This document shows, in pieces, positions 32,390 through 43,889 of a stretch of DNA of 64,000 nucleotides; position 1 is the stretch's first letter, and each line of letters starts with the position of its first letter. A program made the position numbers and the translations under genes. The DNA is from Hofstenia miamia (taxonomy: Eukaryota; Xenacoelomorpha; Acoela). Below the pieces are notes generated by a model, which saw nothing but the letters and a program-made list of their open reading frames with translations, made no database searches and had not been told where the DNA came from. The stretch covers positions 603,868-667,867 of the forward strand of contig SCFE01000054.1 in NCBI GenBank assembly GCA_004352715.1, written 5' to 3'.

Positions 32390-34270
32390 TCCCTCTCAGC
32401 TAGGGGAACTCACCAATCAGTAAAATATTTGAAAGATTATTACATGAACAAATTACACTTCATTTAAATCATCATAAACTATGGTCCAAATCACAATTTG
32501 GTTTCAGAAAAAATTATTCAACATCAGACGCACTTATAAACACGACAGAAAAATGGAGAGCACTATTAGACTCTAATAAATTTGTTGCTATTGCCTGTCT
32601 TGACCTCTCAAAAGCATTCGATTCTATTAATCATGATATATTAATAAGAAAATTAAAAAATATTGGTTTTTCTCTTAACAGTGCTCACCTTATATCTAAT
32701 TACTTAAGTAATAGACTTCAGCGAGTTAAATTAAATGATACTTTTTCAAATTGGTTGTCTGTCAATANTATTAGACTCTAATAAATTTGTTGCTATTGCC
32801 TGTCTTGACCTCTCAAAAGCATTCGATTCTATTAACCATGATATATTAATAAGAAAATTAAATAATATTGGTTTTACTCTTAACAGTGCTCACCATATAT
32901 CTAATTAGTTAAGTAATAGACTTCAGCGAGTTAAATTAAATGATACTTTTTCAAATTGGTTGTCTGTCAATAATGGTGTACCTCAAGGAACCATACTAGG
33001 TCCCCTGCTTTTTAATATTTATGTGAATGACATGAAGGAAATTACGGACTGCAAAATAACACAATACGCCGATAATACATCTATTTACTGTGGAAATAAA
33101 CCCTTAGATAAAGCTGTAAAAGTTATTTAATCGAATTGTATAAAATTGAGCAACTATTTTAACATGCATAGATTGCGTATTAATACGAAAAAAACTGAAT
33201 TTTGCATAATGCAACCTTTTAGAAAAAAANNNNNNNNNNNNNNNNNNNNNNNNNNNNNNNNNNNNNNNNNNNNNNNNNNNNNNNNNNNNNNNNNNNNNNN
33301 NNNNNNNNNNNNNNNNNNNNNNNNNNNNNNNNNNNNNNNNNNNNNNNNNNNNNNNNNNNNNNNNNNNNNNNNNNNNNNNNNNNNNNNNNNNNNNNNNNNN
33401 NNNNNNNNNNNNNNNNNNNNNNNNNNNNNNNNNNNNNNNNNNNNNNNNNNNNNNNNNNNNNNNNNNNNNNNNNNNNNNNNNNNNNNNNNNNNNNNNNNNN
33501 NNNNNNNNNNNNNNNNNNNNNNNNNNNNNNNNNNNNNNNNNNNNNNNNNNNNNNNNNNNNNNNNNNNNNNNNNNNNNNNNNNNNNNNNNNNNNNNNNNNN
33601 NNNNNNNNNNNNNNNNNNNNNNNNNNNNNNNNNNNNNNNNNNNNNNNNNNNNNNNNNNNNNNNNNNNNNNNNNNNNNNNNNNNNNNNNNNNNNNNNNNNN
33701 NNNNNNNNNNNNNNNNNNNNNNNNNNNNNNNNNNNNNNNNNNNNNNNNNNNNNNNNNNNNNNNNNNNNNNNNNNNNNNNNNNNNNNNNNNNNNNNNNNNN
33801 NNNNNNNNNNNNNNNNNNNNNNNNNNNNNNNNNNNNNNNNNNNNNNNNNNNNNNNNNNNNNNNNNNNNNNNNNNNNNNNNNNNNNNNNNNNNNNNNNNNN
33901 NNNNNNNNNNNNNNNNNNNNNNNNNNNNNNNNNNNNNNNNNNNNNNNNNNNNNNNNNNNNNNNNNNNNNNNNNNNNNNNNNNNNNNNNNNNNNNNNNNNN
34001 NNNNNNNNNNNNNNNNNNNNNNNNNNNNNNNNNNNNNNNNNNNNNNNNNNNNNNNNNNNNNNNNNNNNNNNNNNNNNNNNNNNCAATCCTTTATTAATAC
34101 TGCAATTTATAACTGGAATATATTGCCAAAAGAAATGAAAATAATAGACAACCTTAAACAATTCAAAAAAGAATTAAAATTATTATTTCTCAAACAAAAG
34201 TTTATATCAAGTAGATCATGGATAGGATTAAAATTTTATAATAACGATTATACAATAAATCGAAATTAGT
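32390..34270 (+). pseudogene. CR1/L2-like LINE RT, with gap and uncollapsed duplicate
   Basis: A well-preserved RT: SQFGFRKNYSTSDALINTTE, CLDLSKAFDSINHDIL, NGVPQGTILGPLLFNIY, then QYADNTSIY where the second catalytic aspartate is Asn, then KTEFCIMQPF. An 854-N gap follows, and the C-terminus INTAIYNWNILPKEMK ends with a stop near 34268. A 204-bp piece occurs twice (32564-32767, 32769-32972) around a single N, so the frame is artificially broken. Closest of the LINEs here to recent activity. Confidence 0.85.
33230..34083. other. Assembly gap (854 N)
   Basis: Ns inside the LINE RT. The size suggests an estimated gap. Confidence 0.99.
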
Positions 34271-34333
34271 AAGCTATCCGTAGTCAGTATATTTTTTAGT
34301 CAGTGTTGTTTTATTTATTTCATATTTGTTATT

Positions 34334-35333
34334 NNNNNNNNNNNNNNNNNNNNNNNNNNNNNNNNNNNNNNNNNNNNNNNNNNNNNNNNNNNNNNNNNNN
34401 NNNNNNNNNNNNNNNNNNNNNNNNNNNNNNNNNNNNNNNNNNNNNNNNNNNNNNNNNNNNNNNNNNNNNNNNNNNNNNNNNNNNNNNNNNNNNNNNNNNN
34501 NNNNNNNNNNNNNNNNNNNNNNNNNNNNNNNNNNNNNNNNNNNNNNNNNNNNNNNNNNNNNNNNNNNNNNNNNNNNNNNNNNNNNNNNNNNNNNNNNNNN
34601 NNNNNNNNNNNNNNNNNNNNNNNNNNNNNNNNNNNNNNNNNNNNNNNNNNNNNNNNNNNNNNNNNNNNNNNNNNNNNNNNNNNNNNNNNNNNNNNNNNNN
34701 NNNNNNNNNNNNNNNNNNNNNNNNNNNNNNNNNNNNNNNNNNNNNNNNNNNNNNNNNNNNNNNNNNNNNNNNNNNNNNNNNNNNNNNNNNNNNNNNNNNN
34801 NNNNNNNNNNNNNNNNNNNNNNNNNNNNNNNNNNNNNNNNNNNNNNNNNNNNNNNNNNNNNNNNNNNNNNNNNNNNNNNNNNNNNNNNNNNNNNNNNNNN
34901 NNNNNNNNNNNNNNNNNNNNNNNNNNNNNNNNNNNNNNNNNNNNNNNNNNNNNNNNNNNNNNNNNNNNNNNNNNNNNNNNNNNNNNNNNNNNNNNNNNNN
35001 NNNNNNNNNNNNNNNNNNNNNNNNNNNNNNNNNNNNNNNNNNNNNNNNNNNNNNNNNNNNNNNNNNNNNNNNNNNNNNNNNNNNNNNNNNNNNNNNNNNN
35101 NNNNNNNNNNNNNNNNNNNNNNNNNNNNNNNNNNNNNNNNNNNNNNNNNNNNNNNNNNNNNNNNNNNNNNNNNNNNNNNNNNNNNNNNNNNNNNNNNNNN
35201 NNNNNNNNNNNNNNNNNNNNNNNNNNNNNNNNNNNNNNNNNNNNNNNNNNNNNNNNNNNNNNNNNNNNNNNNNNNNNNNNNNNNNNNNNNNNNNNNNNNN
35301 NNNNNNNNNNNNNNNNNNNNNNNNNNNNNNNNN
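34334..35333. other. Assembly gap (exactly 1000 N)
   Basis: A round 1000 N, probably a placeholder of unknown true size. It abuts the left arm of the fold-back element. Confidence 0.99.
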
Positions 35334-37101
35334 AAATAGGATTGCTATTGCCCTATTAGTTTCTTGTAGTTCATCAATATATTTTAGCATCACCCAAATT
35401 AACTAAGCTGCTAATGTTGATTAAGAAGAATAAAATCAAAAAAAATTACGATTAAAAAACATTGTAAAAATATATGATCAGTTTAGATTAATTTGTGTTA
35501 TGCAACCAAGTAAGAACAAGTGTCAATTATGAGACATTAGTATCTGTTGATAATAATACTTTTGTTGAAACCTAGGGGGCAAGGTCACTTCATTTATTTT
35601 AACTGCCATCTTGGCAGACAAACAGTTTAAATTTGAAACCAACAGGTACTTTTCCAAAAATACTATAAATAGATTAAATTTACTTTAAGCAATTGATAAA
35701 GAAATTCATTTGGAATTCTTTTATTATTTTTTTGATAAGGTTTGAATATTGAAGAGAATTTCAAGCTAAATTAGTTGTGTTTAGTAGTAATATGGATCCA
35801 TTACAAGATTGATTCTAGGGTCTTTGTGCCAGATCATTAAAGTGCACTTATGTTAGGTATAGGGGTTTTCTCTTGTTTACTTGACTATCAATCACTTGCT
35901 ACATGTATTAATTATAACAGATTCAAAATACAGTTGGATGACCAAATGTAACATCCTCTACCAGGCATTATCAATGTTTATCTATTGTTGCTGTACAATG
36001 TTTGTCATGTTATTGCGGGTAAGGATTTACTTATTGCACACTGCTTGACTTGTTGCTTCCATTAGCTTATGTAACCTAGAATTAACCATTCACTATTTAG
36101 GTGACAAAGCCATGCAGAAAGTGTAGTGATCTCCTAATGGGCATCTGCCCAAAGCAAATCTCCACATCCAGTTCCACTATTCCATCCAATTGTTGAGTGC
36201 CACATCTCAGCTCAATCAATACAGTTTATGTGTACCCTACTTTAGCTCAGTGCATACTCAAGGCACAGCACAACTCAACTTAAACTCTATTTTGTGAAAG
36301 TGTTATATCTATTCACAACCTGACTTGTTACTAGTTGTTCGTTAATTATTACATGTAGCCATTACAAATAATATATTGGCTTAATTAAATATATTTAATC
36401 TGAACAACTCCCTAACCTACATTTATAGTTTACTACATGTACGGTCACTTTATTGGTCGATTGTAGGTCATTAATTTGGATCTAAAATAATATTAACATA
36501 ATTCCTAGGCTTTGGTCATCCAACTGTTTGTTGACAGTTAATTATTTTGATACATGCAGTAATGAAATGCTAGTCAGCTAATCAGGAGAAAACCCCTATA
36601 CCTAACCTATGTGCACTTTCATGATCTGGCACAAAGACCCTAGAATCATTCCCTGTGATGTATCCAGACCACTACTAAACACTGCTCAATTAGCTCAACA
36701 TCATATTTAATAATCAAACTCTTACAATGGTTTTCAATCTATTTATAGTATTTCCAAAAGAAGTAACTGTCGATTCAAATTTGAACTTCTGCCAAGATGG
36801 CGGCTGAAAATAATGAAAGCATCATTTAGTCAAAAAGTATTTTTATTGACAGATACAAATATCTCTTTTTTGACACATATTGTTTCTTAGTTGCATGATA
36901 CAAATAAATCTTAAATAATTCTAATTGATTTGATTACAATATTTTTTAATCATCTTTCTTTGACTTTAATCCCCTCTGCTCAACGTTTTGCAGCTTATTT
37001 GAGATTTTATGTGGATGATGCTACATTTGTGAGATCTAATCAGTGAAAACTTTTTTGAATAATTGATATATCAAATTCAACATATGCTCAATGCTGTTTA
37101 C
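35334..37101. mobile_element. Large fold-back element, arms >=590 bp
   Basis: The left arm (about 35340-35946) and right arm (about 36509-37101) are inverted copies around a ~560-bp centre. Shared landmarks are TTTGGTCATCCAACTGT, ACCCCTATACCTAAC, GATCTGGCACAAAGACCCTA and GCCAAGATGGC. Arms continue into 1000-N gaps on both sides, so true ends are unseen. No transposase recognised. The centre plus right arm recurs at 41632-42780. Confidence 0.8.
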
Positions 37102-38101
37102 NNNNNNNNNNNNNNNNNNNNNNNNNNNNNNNNNNNNNNNNNNNNNNNNNNNNNNNNNNNNNNNNNNNNNNNNNNNNNNNNNNNNNNNNNNNNNNNNNNN
37201 NNNNNNNNNNNNNNNNNNNNNNNNNNNNNNNNNNNNNNNNNNNNNNNNNNNNNNNNNNNNNNNNNNNNNNNNNNNNNNNNNNNNNNNNNNNNNNNNNNNN
37301 NNNNNNNNNNNNNNNNNNNNNNNNNNNNNNNNNNNNNNNNNNNNNNNNNNNNNNNNNNNNNNNNNNNNNNNNNNNNNNNNNNNNNNNNNNNNNNNNNNNN
37401 NNNNNNNNNNNNNNNNNNNNNNNNNNNNNNNNNNNNNNNNNNNNNNNNNNNNNNNNNNNNNNNNNNNNNNNNNNNNNNNNNNNNNNNNNNNNNNNNNNNN
37501 NNNNNNNNNNNNNNNNNNNNNNNNNNNNNNNNNNNNNNNNNNNNNNNNNNNNNNNNNNNNNNNNNNNNNNNNNNNNNNNNNNNNNNNNNNNNNNNNNNNN
37601 NNNNNNNNNNNNNNNNNNNNNNNNNNNNNNNNNNNNNNNNNNNNNNNNNNNNNNNNNNNNNNNNNNNNNNNNNNNNNNNNNNNNNNNNNNNNNNNNNNNN
37701 NNNNNNNNNNNNNNNNNNNNNNNNNNNNNNNNNNNNNNNNNNNNNNNNNNNNNNNNNNNNNNNNNNNNNNNNNNNNNNNNNNNNNNNNNNNNNNNNNNNN
37801 NNNNNNNNNNNNNNNNNNNNNNNNNNNNNNNNNNNNNNNNNNNNNNNNNNNNNNNNNNNNNNNNNNNNNNNNNNNNNNNNNNNNNNNNNNNNNNNNNNNN
37901 NNNNNNNNNNNNNNNNNNNNNNNNNNNNNNNNNNNNNNNNNNNNNNNNNNNNNNNNNNNNNNNNNNNNNNNNNNNNNNNNNNNNNNNNNNNNNNNNNNNN
38001 NNNNNNNNNNNNNNNNNNNNNNNNNNNNNNNNNNNNNNNNNNNNNNNNNNNNNNNNNNNNNNNNNNNNNNNNNNNNNNNNNNNNNNNNNNNNNNNNNNNN
38101 N
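37102..38101. other. Assembly gap (exactly 1000 N)
   Basis: Placeholder gap directly after the right arm of the fold-back element. Confidence 0.99.
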
Positions 38102-41100
38102 GGTTTACAAGATTGAGAAGAGATGCAAATAAGCTTTCACTAAACTCTTTATTACGGCATTGAACGATCCCATGCACTGCCAAAAAGAACTCATGCCTAC
38201 ACGCCATATGATACCGGGGAAATTTAAAAGACAATACTTTCGATTAAACATTCGTGCGACTCAATTTGTACCGAAAATTTCTCAAACACTTGTAATATAA
38301 TATCAAATTTCGATAAACATACTTCTGTTCTGTTCTTACTATTAAAGTAATTAGTAATTTGAAAGATTGCAAACAATGTATATTTAGCAATTGATTGCTG
38401 CATTCATATTTACCCATTAACCCTTTAAATGCCGCACCTGAAAGGAATGGTCACAACTTAAAGAAATTTAGAATTCCAGCTATATTTGGTCTAGTTAGAT
38501 GAATCCCGGAAGCAAAATTTAAAATTTTAATGGGAAATACGATTTTTTAATGTTCCCAAAATGGGAACGTTGGCATCTATTGCCACTAGAATGTATGGGG
38601 ATTTCTTAAATTCATAAATGCAACTTCTGGTCGATGTTTTTTGTTAAAATAGTACTTAATACTTAAGACTTATCGATAATTAAGACAATAGTTTTTTCGC
38701 TTATATTTTATTAAATAATTACTCATTTGATATACTATATTGAAAATATAGCAATCTCTGATATTACAATTTTATGAAATGATAATATCTATTTTCAAAT
38801 AATATGAATGATAATTAGAAAGAATACATTGTATTTCCTAAATACTGTAGAGTCGCTCGGGGAAATTTAGTGCCATTTATATCTTTTTATTTCGATCTAA
38901 ATCAATTGTATTTTGACGTCACTATGACGTTCCTTTTTCGAGATTAGTTTTGTTGCTATCAGTCTTGTGTCCCCTCGTCGGTGCTTTGTTTTGCTCAAAT
39001 TTAATTTATGAGGGAAGATTATTACAGACATATTAAACCACGTTGAATATCGATTAGTGTAAACAAAGACAGGTAAAAATGAATCTTTTTGTATAAAAAG
39101 TGAGAACACTGTAGCGAATGTTCAATAGACTTTGTCTACTCTTAACTACCGCTCTTACCGTTGTACCTTTTATTTATTTATTACTTTAAATGATAATTAT
39201 TGCTTAAGATCGGCGACAATTCGGGAGTGCTTTCATTAGCATGGGGCGACAAGTTGCTCCTGGGGATCTTTCGATCTTTCCAGTCCGAACTGTGGTCCTC
39301 TAAGTTATGTATACGGCTACGCATAAGGAAATAATAAATCTCTCGTTAGTAGTTCAACACGTACATGCACCTATAAGATCTAACACTGTGATGATACCAT
39401 GCCGTTGGCTAGCACGAATATCTGGCAATTACAGATTATTTAATAGTTAGNNNNNNNNNNNNNNNNNNNNNNNNNNNNNNNNNNNNNNNNNNNNNNNNNN
39501 NNNNNNNNNNNNNNNNNTCTGGCAATTACAGATTATTTAATAGTTAGCTGAGAGATAACAATGAAAATGAGAAGTAGGTTGTTTTTTCGGATTGAGATAG
39601 AAATTAAACAAGTGAGACAGATAGGGTAGCACCAGTCAATAGGTTAAGCACTTTACTTCTGGAAGCTCCGCTTCGGCTGGAAGCCATAGGAATTGGTCAT
39701 CTCGGTTCTTACCTAAAAGTAGTTCTGTTACTTGGATGAATTACCAATGTTACATCTGTAAATGTTATAAGTTCTAATCTAAGCTGTTTCTTGGAATCGT
39801 GGCTGTACGGAACACTAATTAAACCTTCTGCAGAGTCAATCGAGTTTCTAGCTAAGTCTTACCAGCCACCGATTCTACATTATGATGGGCCCTAAATCTT
39901 TCAAAAAAATTCTTCTAGAAGTAAGCACTTCATTTTTAGTTCTAACCTTTTCCCAAGACTGTTAATCATTTTGAACACAACATTATTCATTTTTTAGCTC
40001 ATTAAGAAATTACTACTCCATAATACTATTTCACTGCCTGGTTGTATTCATACATAGAATTCCAGATCAAAACACTTTATCACCATTAAATATAGATAAA
40101 AAGTTTTGCATCAATTATTCATTAATATTACTACTTGAACTTGCAGCATATAACCTAAGGTAATCAAGAGCATTGCAAATTTTCAAGCTTTTAAGAATCA
40201 CCTGAATATTTCCATTAAGCAGAAGTATATCTTGAGCATGTCTGGGAAACAAATGCTAAAATAAATAGGACACAACATCTCCTTCTTGAAATATTTATAG
40301 TAAGTTATCCCTAGCCTGGTACATTTATGTATATCATGTTATATTCTATTGTAGATATGTATATTCATGCTTTGTATATGTTATGATGATAATCAGATAA
40401 ATTACTTGTTTCAAATTGTTGATATTTTTATAATAAAGAATATTTTATCTATCTTGTCTTTACAATTGCAAAATTGAATTTTCAATGGGCTTTTCAAACT
40501 AACATACTTTAGTCCCAAGCACAATCAATATATTTTCCATAATTAATATCTAAATGTATTCCATATGCATTCACACATGCAAATCATAAAATTCTGATAG
40601 TAGTTTGCTCCTCTTCAATAAGCAATAGTTTTAGTACATCTATAGTGTCAATGCTTCAAATTATGGGCAAAATTTTCATAACTGATAAGTTCATTTTGTC
40701 TCTTGGCATATTAGACACTTTGTTCAGTACTTGTAAGCATCAATTCTTATTCTGGTTCAATAGTATGGATTCATGTCAAAGTAATGTGTTCATTCAAATC
40801 AAAATTTTGCAGAAACAGGATCATTATGACAATGTTGTAACATTTGTTTCTGTAATAATAGCCACATTAACAAGGTTCAATATTGATAAAAGCTTTTATG
40901 ACTAGTACAAAGCTTTGTCAACTAGGAATAACTTAGAGAGGTTCAGATGTGATTCAAATTGCTTCAATCAATTACTGGCTGGTTACTAGCTATAGCTTAC
41001 ATTACTCATGAAGCAATTTTGATATGATGTAAATGCTGCTATTTGTTTTCAATAAGAGACAATTTAGGAATCATTAACTTTGGTGTAATTTCTATATTGG

Positions 41101-41631
41101 TAAATTAGACATGAAGTTCTTCTTATGTAGACAAGGGGCCAATAACTTTTAATTGTTACTATATATAGGAAATCTCAACAAAGCTCCAATGATCAGATTT
41201 TCCATGAGGGAATTATAAGGATGATCCAACCTAGGAAGACTCACTACACTCTGATATCTCATATAAGATATATAGTTCTTCTGCATTGTGCATTGGGGAG
41301 TATTGAGCTATTCTTAAAATCAATTTAGTATTTCTTAATTGCAGATTCAAATCATTTATTGTTATGAAATAAATAATTCTTAGTACTTGTCAATCTTTCT
41401 CCTTCTAGATCAGGCAAGATTATTTGCATAAACAATGGTAAGAATAACATGTCCCTTTCAATTATTTGAAATGGTTTGTCAAGAAAAAAGCATTCATGAG
41501 CTGCAAAATTTGTGTGTGTTAGAGATTAACAAAATTTCATTATTTCAAAAAAATTCGAATGTTGCTTGCTCTGTGGCATAAAGATGGTATAATGTACAAT
41601 CAGAGTTAACCTCCCCAATTTCATGTGTTTG
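38102..41631. other. Intergenic, mostly unassigned
   Basis: At 38417-38434 TTAACCCTTTAAATGCC looks like a piggyBac-type left terminus (TTAA/CCC), but no right end was found. 39451-39517 is a 67-N gap flanked by the same 30 bp (39421-39450 and 39518-39547), a missed overlap. A GC-richer patch at about 39235-39430 has no recognisable coding. The rest shows no feature. Confidence 0.5.
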
Positions 41632-42780
41632 TGTAACATCCTCTACCAGGCATTATCACTGTTCATCTACTGTTACTGTATAACATTAGTCGTGTTTTTG
41701 CAGGTAAGGATTTACTTGTTGCACACTGCTTGACTTGTTGCTTCTGTTAGCTTATGTAACCTAGAATTAACCATTCACTATTTAGGTGACAAAGCCATGC
41801 AGAAAGTGTAGTGATCTCCTAATGGGCATCTGCCCAAAGCAAATCTCCACATCCAGTTCCACTATTCCATCCAATTGTTGAGTGCCACATCTCAGCTCAA
41901 TCAATACAGTTTATGTGTACCCTACTTTAGCTCAGTGCATACTCAAGGCACAGCACAACTCAACTTAAACTCTATTTTGTGAAAGTGTTATATCTATTCA
42001 CAACCTGACTTGTTACTAGTTGTTCGTTAATTATTACATGTAGCCATTACAAATAATATATTGGCTTAATTAAATATATTTAATCTGAACAACTCCCTAA
42101 CCTACATTTATAGTTTACTACATGTACGGTCACTTTATCAGTCGATTATAGGTCATTAATTTGGATCTAAAATAATATTAACATAATTCCTAGGTTTTGG
42201 TCATCCAACTGTTTGTTGACAATTAATTATTTTAATACATGCAGTAATGAAATGCTAGTCAGCTAATCAAGAGAAAACCCCTATACCTAACCTATGTGCA
42301 CTTTCATGATCTGGCACAGAGACCCTAGAATCATTCCCTGTGATGTATCCAGACCACTACTAAACACTGCTAAATTAGCTAAACATCTTATTCAATACTC
42401 TTACAATGGTTTTCAATCTATTTATAGTATTTCCAAAAGAAGTAACTGTCGATTCAAATTTGAACTTCTGCCAAGATGGCGGCTGAAAATAATGAAAGCA
42501 TCATTTAGTCAAAAAGTATTTTTATTGACAGATACAAATATCTCTTTTTTGACACATATTGTTTCTTAGTTGCATGATACAAATAAATCTTAAATAATTC
42601 TAATTGATTTGATTACAATATTTTTTAATCATCTTTCTTTGACTTTAATCCCCTCTGCTCAACGTTTTGCAGCTTATTTGAGATTTTATGTGGATGATGC
42701 TACATTTGTGAGATCTAATCAGTGAAAACTTTTTTGAATAATTGATATATCAAATTCAACATATGCTCAATGCTGTTTAC
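41632..42780. mobile_element. Second copy of fold-back element centre and right arm
   Basis: Nearly identical to 35947-37101 over about 1150 bp with scattered substitutions. Homology begins exactly where the left arm of the first copy ends (TGTAACATCCTCTACCAGG), so this copy has no left arm. It extends past the point where the first copy enters a gap. Confidence 0.85.
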
Positions 42781-42844
42781 TGTTTACTCAACTAACAACT
42801 TACTCTTAATGTTCTTAATTATGTCAGGCTCTGTCAAGCTCTTA

Positions 42845-43880
42845 ACAACAACAACAAAAAGACTTTATGCATCTTTATGGCATTTAATACAAATAATATT
42901 CAAAAATAAAATATCTTAACAATATTATAACTATTAATAAGAACAGGAAGAGCATTTACAATATAAAAGAAAAGAACACAAGTTGTCAAAATTGAGGTTT
43001 AAGGAACAAACAAGGTCAAGATTAAGGAGTAAAGAGAGCACTTAAAGTTCAAATAATGAGCAGTAATCATTTGTATGTTTGATAAAAGACAACAGAAGTA
43101 TCAGAGCATGTAGAGTGAGAAGGAATAAATTGGATGTAATCAAAAAGATCAAAATCATATTTTTTCTAATAAATGAGAGTTGAAGAAAGAAAGAACTTGA
43201 ATCTGTAGTGTAAGGAGAAATAAATTAAGTGAAGCAAGTGCAGATTTGTAAGTGTGAGAAGGAGAAATCCATTTCACAGCACAACATTGAAAATTCTTAA
43301 CTAAGCAGAGAAGTGAGCATGGAATAGACCAAGAGGGATAATGAAATGAAAATATAGTAAATGGCTAATATGTGTATAGGAAGTAATGTTACAATTAATG
43401 ACAAAGAAAGAGGATGTAGTCTTTTTAAGTTTAATGTTGATATGAGAGGACCAAGATAAGGAAACAGATAGATGAAAACTAAGGCAGGTATCTTCAGAAA
43501 CAGCAGAAAGTGAGGTAGAATCAAGAAGAAAACAAATAGGGAAAGACATAAAGGAACAGCATGGGGGAAGGAAATAACAGACATTAAGATTTAGTGGGGT
43601 TAAATTCAAGATTAGAAGATAGCTAATCAAGAGGTCTATCAATAGCCAATTGAATTTTTGTGAAAGTGTCTAGACCAAAGGTGTAAATTATAGTGTCATC
43701 AGCATAGAGATTTCATGGGTAATAATGGGCACAAAAGGGAAGATTGGAACAAGAAAGAAAAGAATGGCAATCAGTGAATCTTGAGGTCAACCACTACAAA
43801 TGGCAACAGGTAAAGAGAAATAAGCAATGCAGCTTCCAAAGCATAATGGAATATGGAATTTTATCCAATCTCTTTTAGAT
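42845..43880 (-). pseudogene. LINE RT 3' half, minus strand
   Basis: On the minus strand: GVPQGS-like CSG*PQDSLIAILFF, then SLYADDTIIYTFGLDTF with an intact YADD catalytic motif at 43694-43705, LNPTKS-type sequence, and SLSWSSHINIKL (family DLSWSxHI). Frames are shifted several times. The 3' end reads TAAAGTCTTTTTGTTGTTG at about 42846-42870, a (TTG)n tail that gives the insertion end. Confidence 0.8.
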
Positions 43881-43889
43881 GCAGAAAAT

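Noticed and set aside
33146-38234. Long open frames of 330-378 codons
   Set aside because: They consist almost wholly of unknown residues from N gaps; only the flanks are real sequence.
42690-42720. LRFYVDDATFV as an RT YxDD motif in the fold-back element
   Set aside because: No other RT motif around it in any frame, and the inverted arm partner does not conserve it. Chance is more likely.
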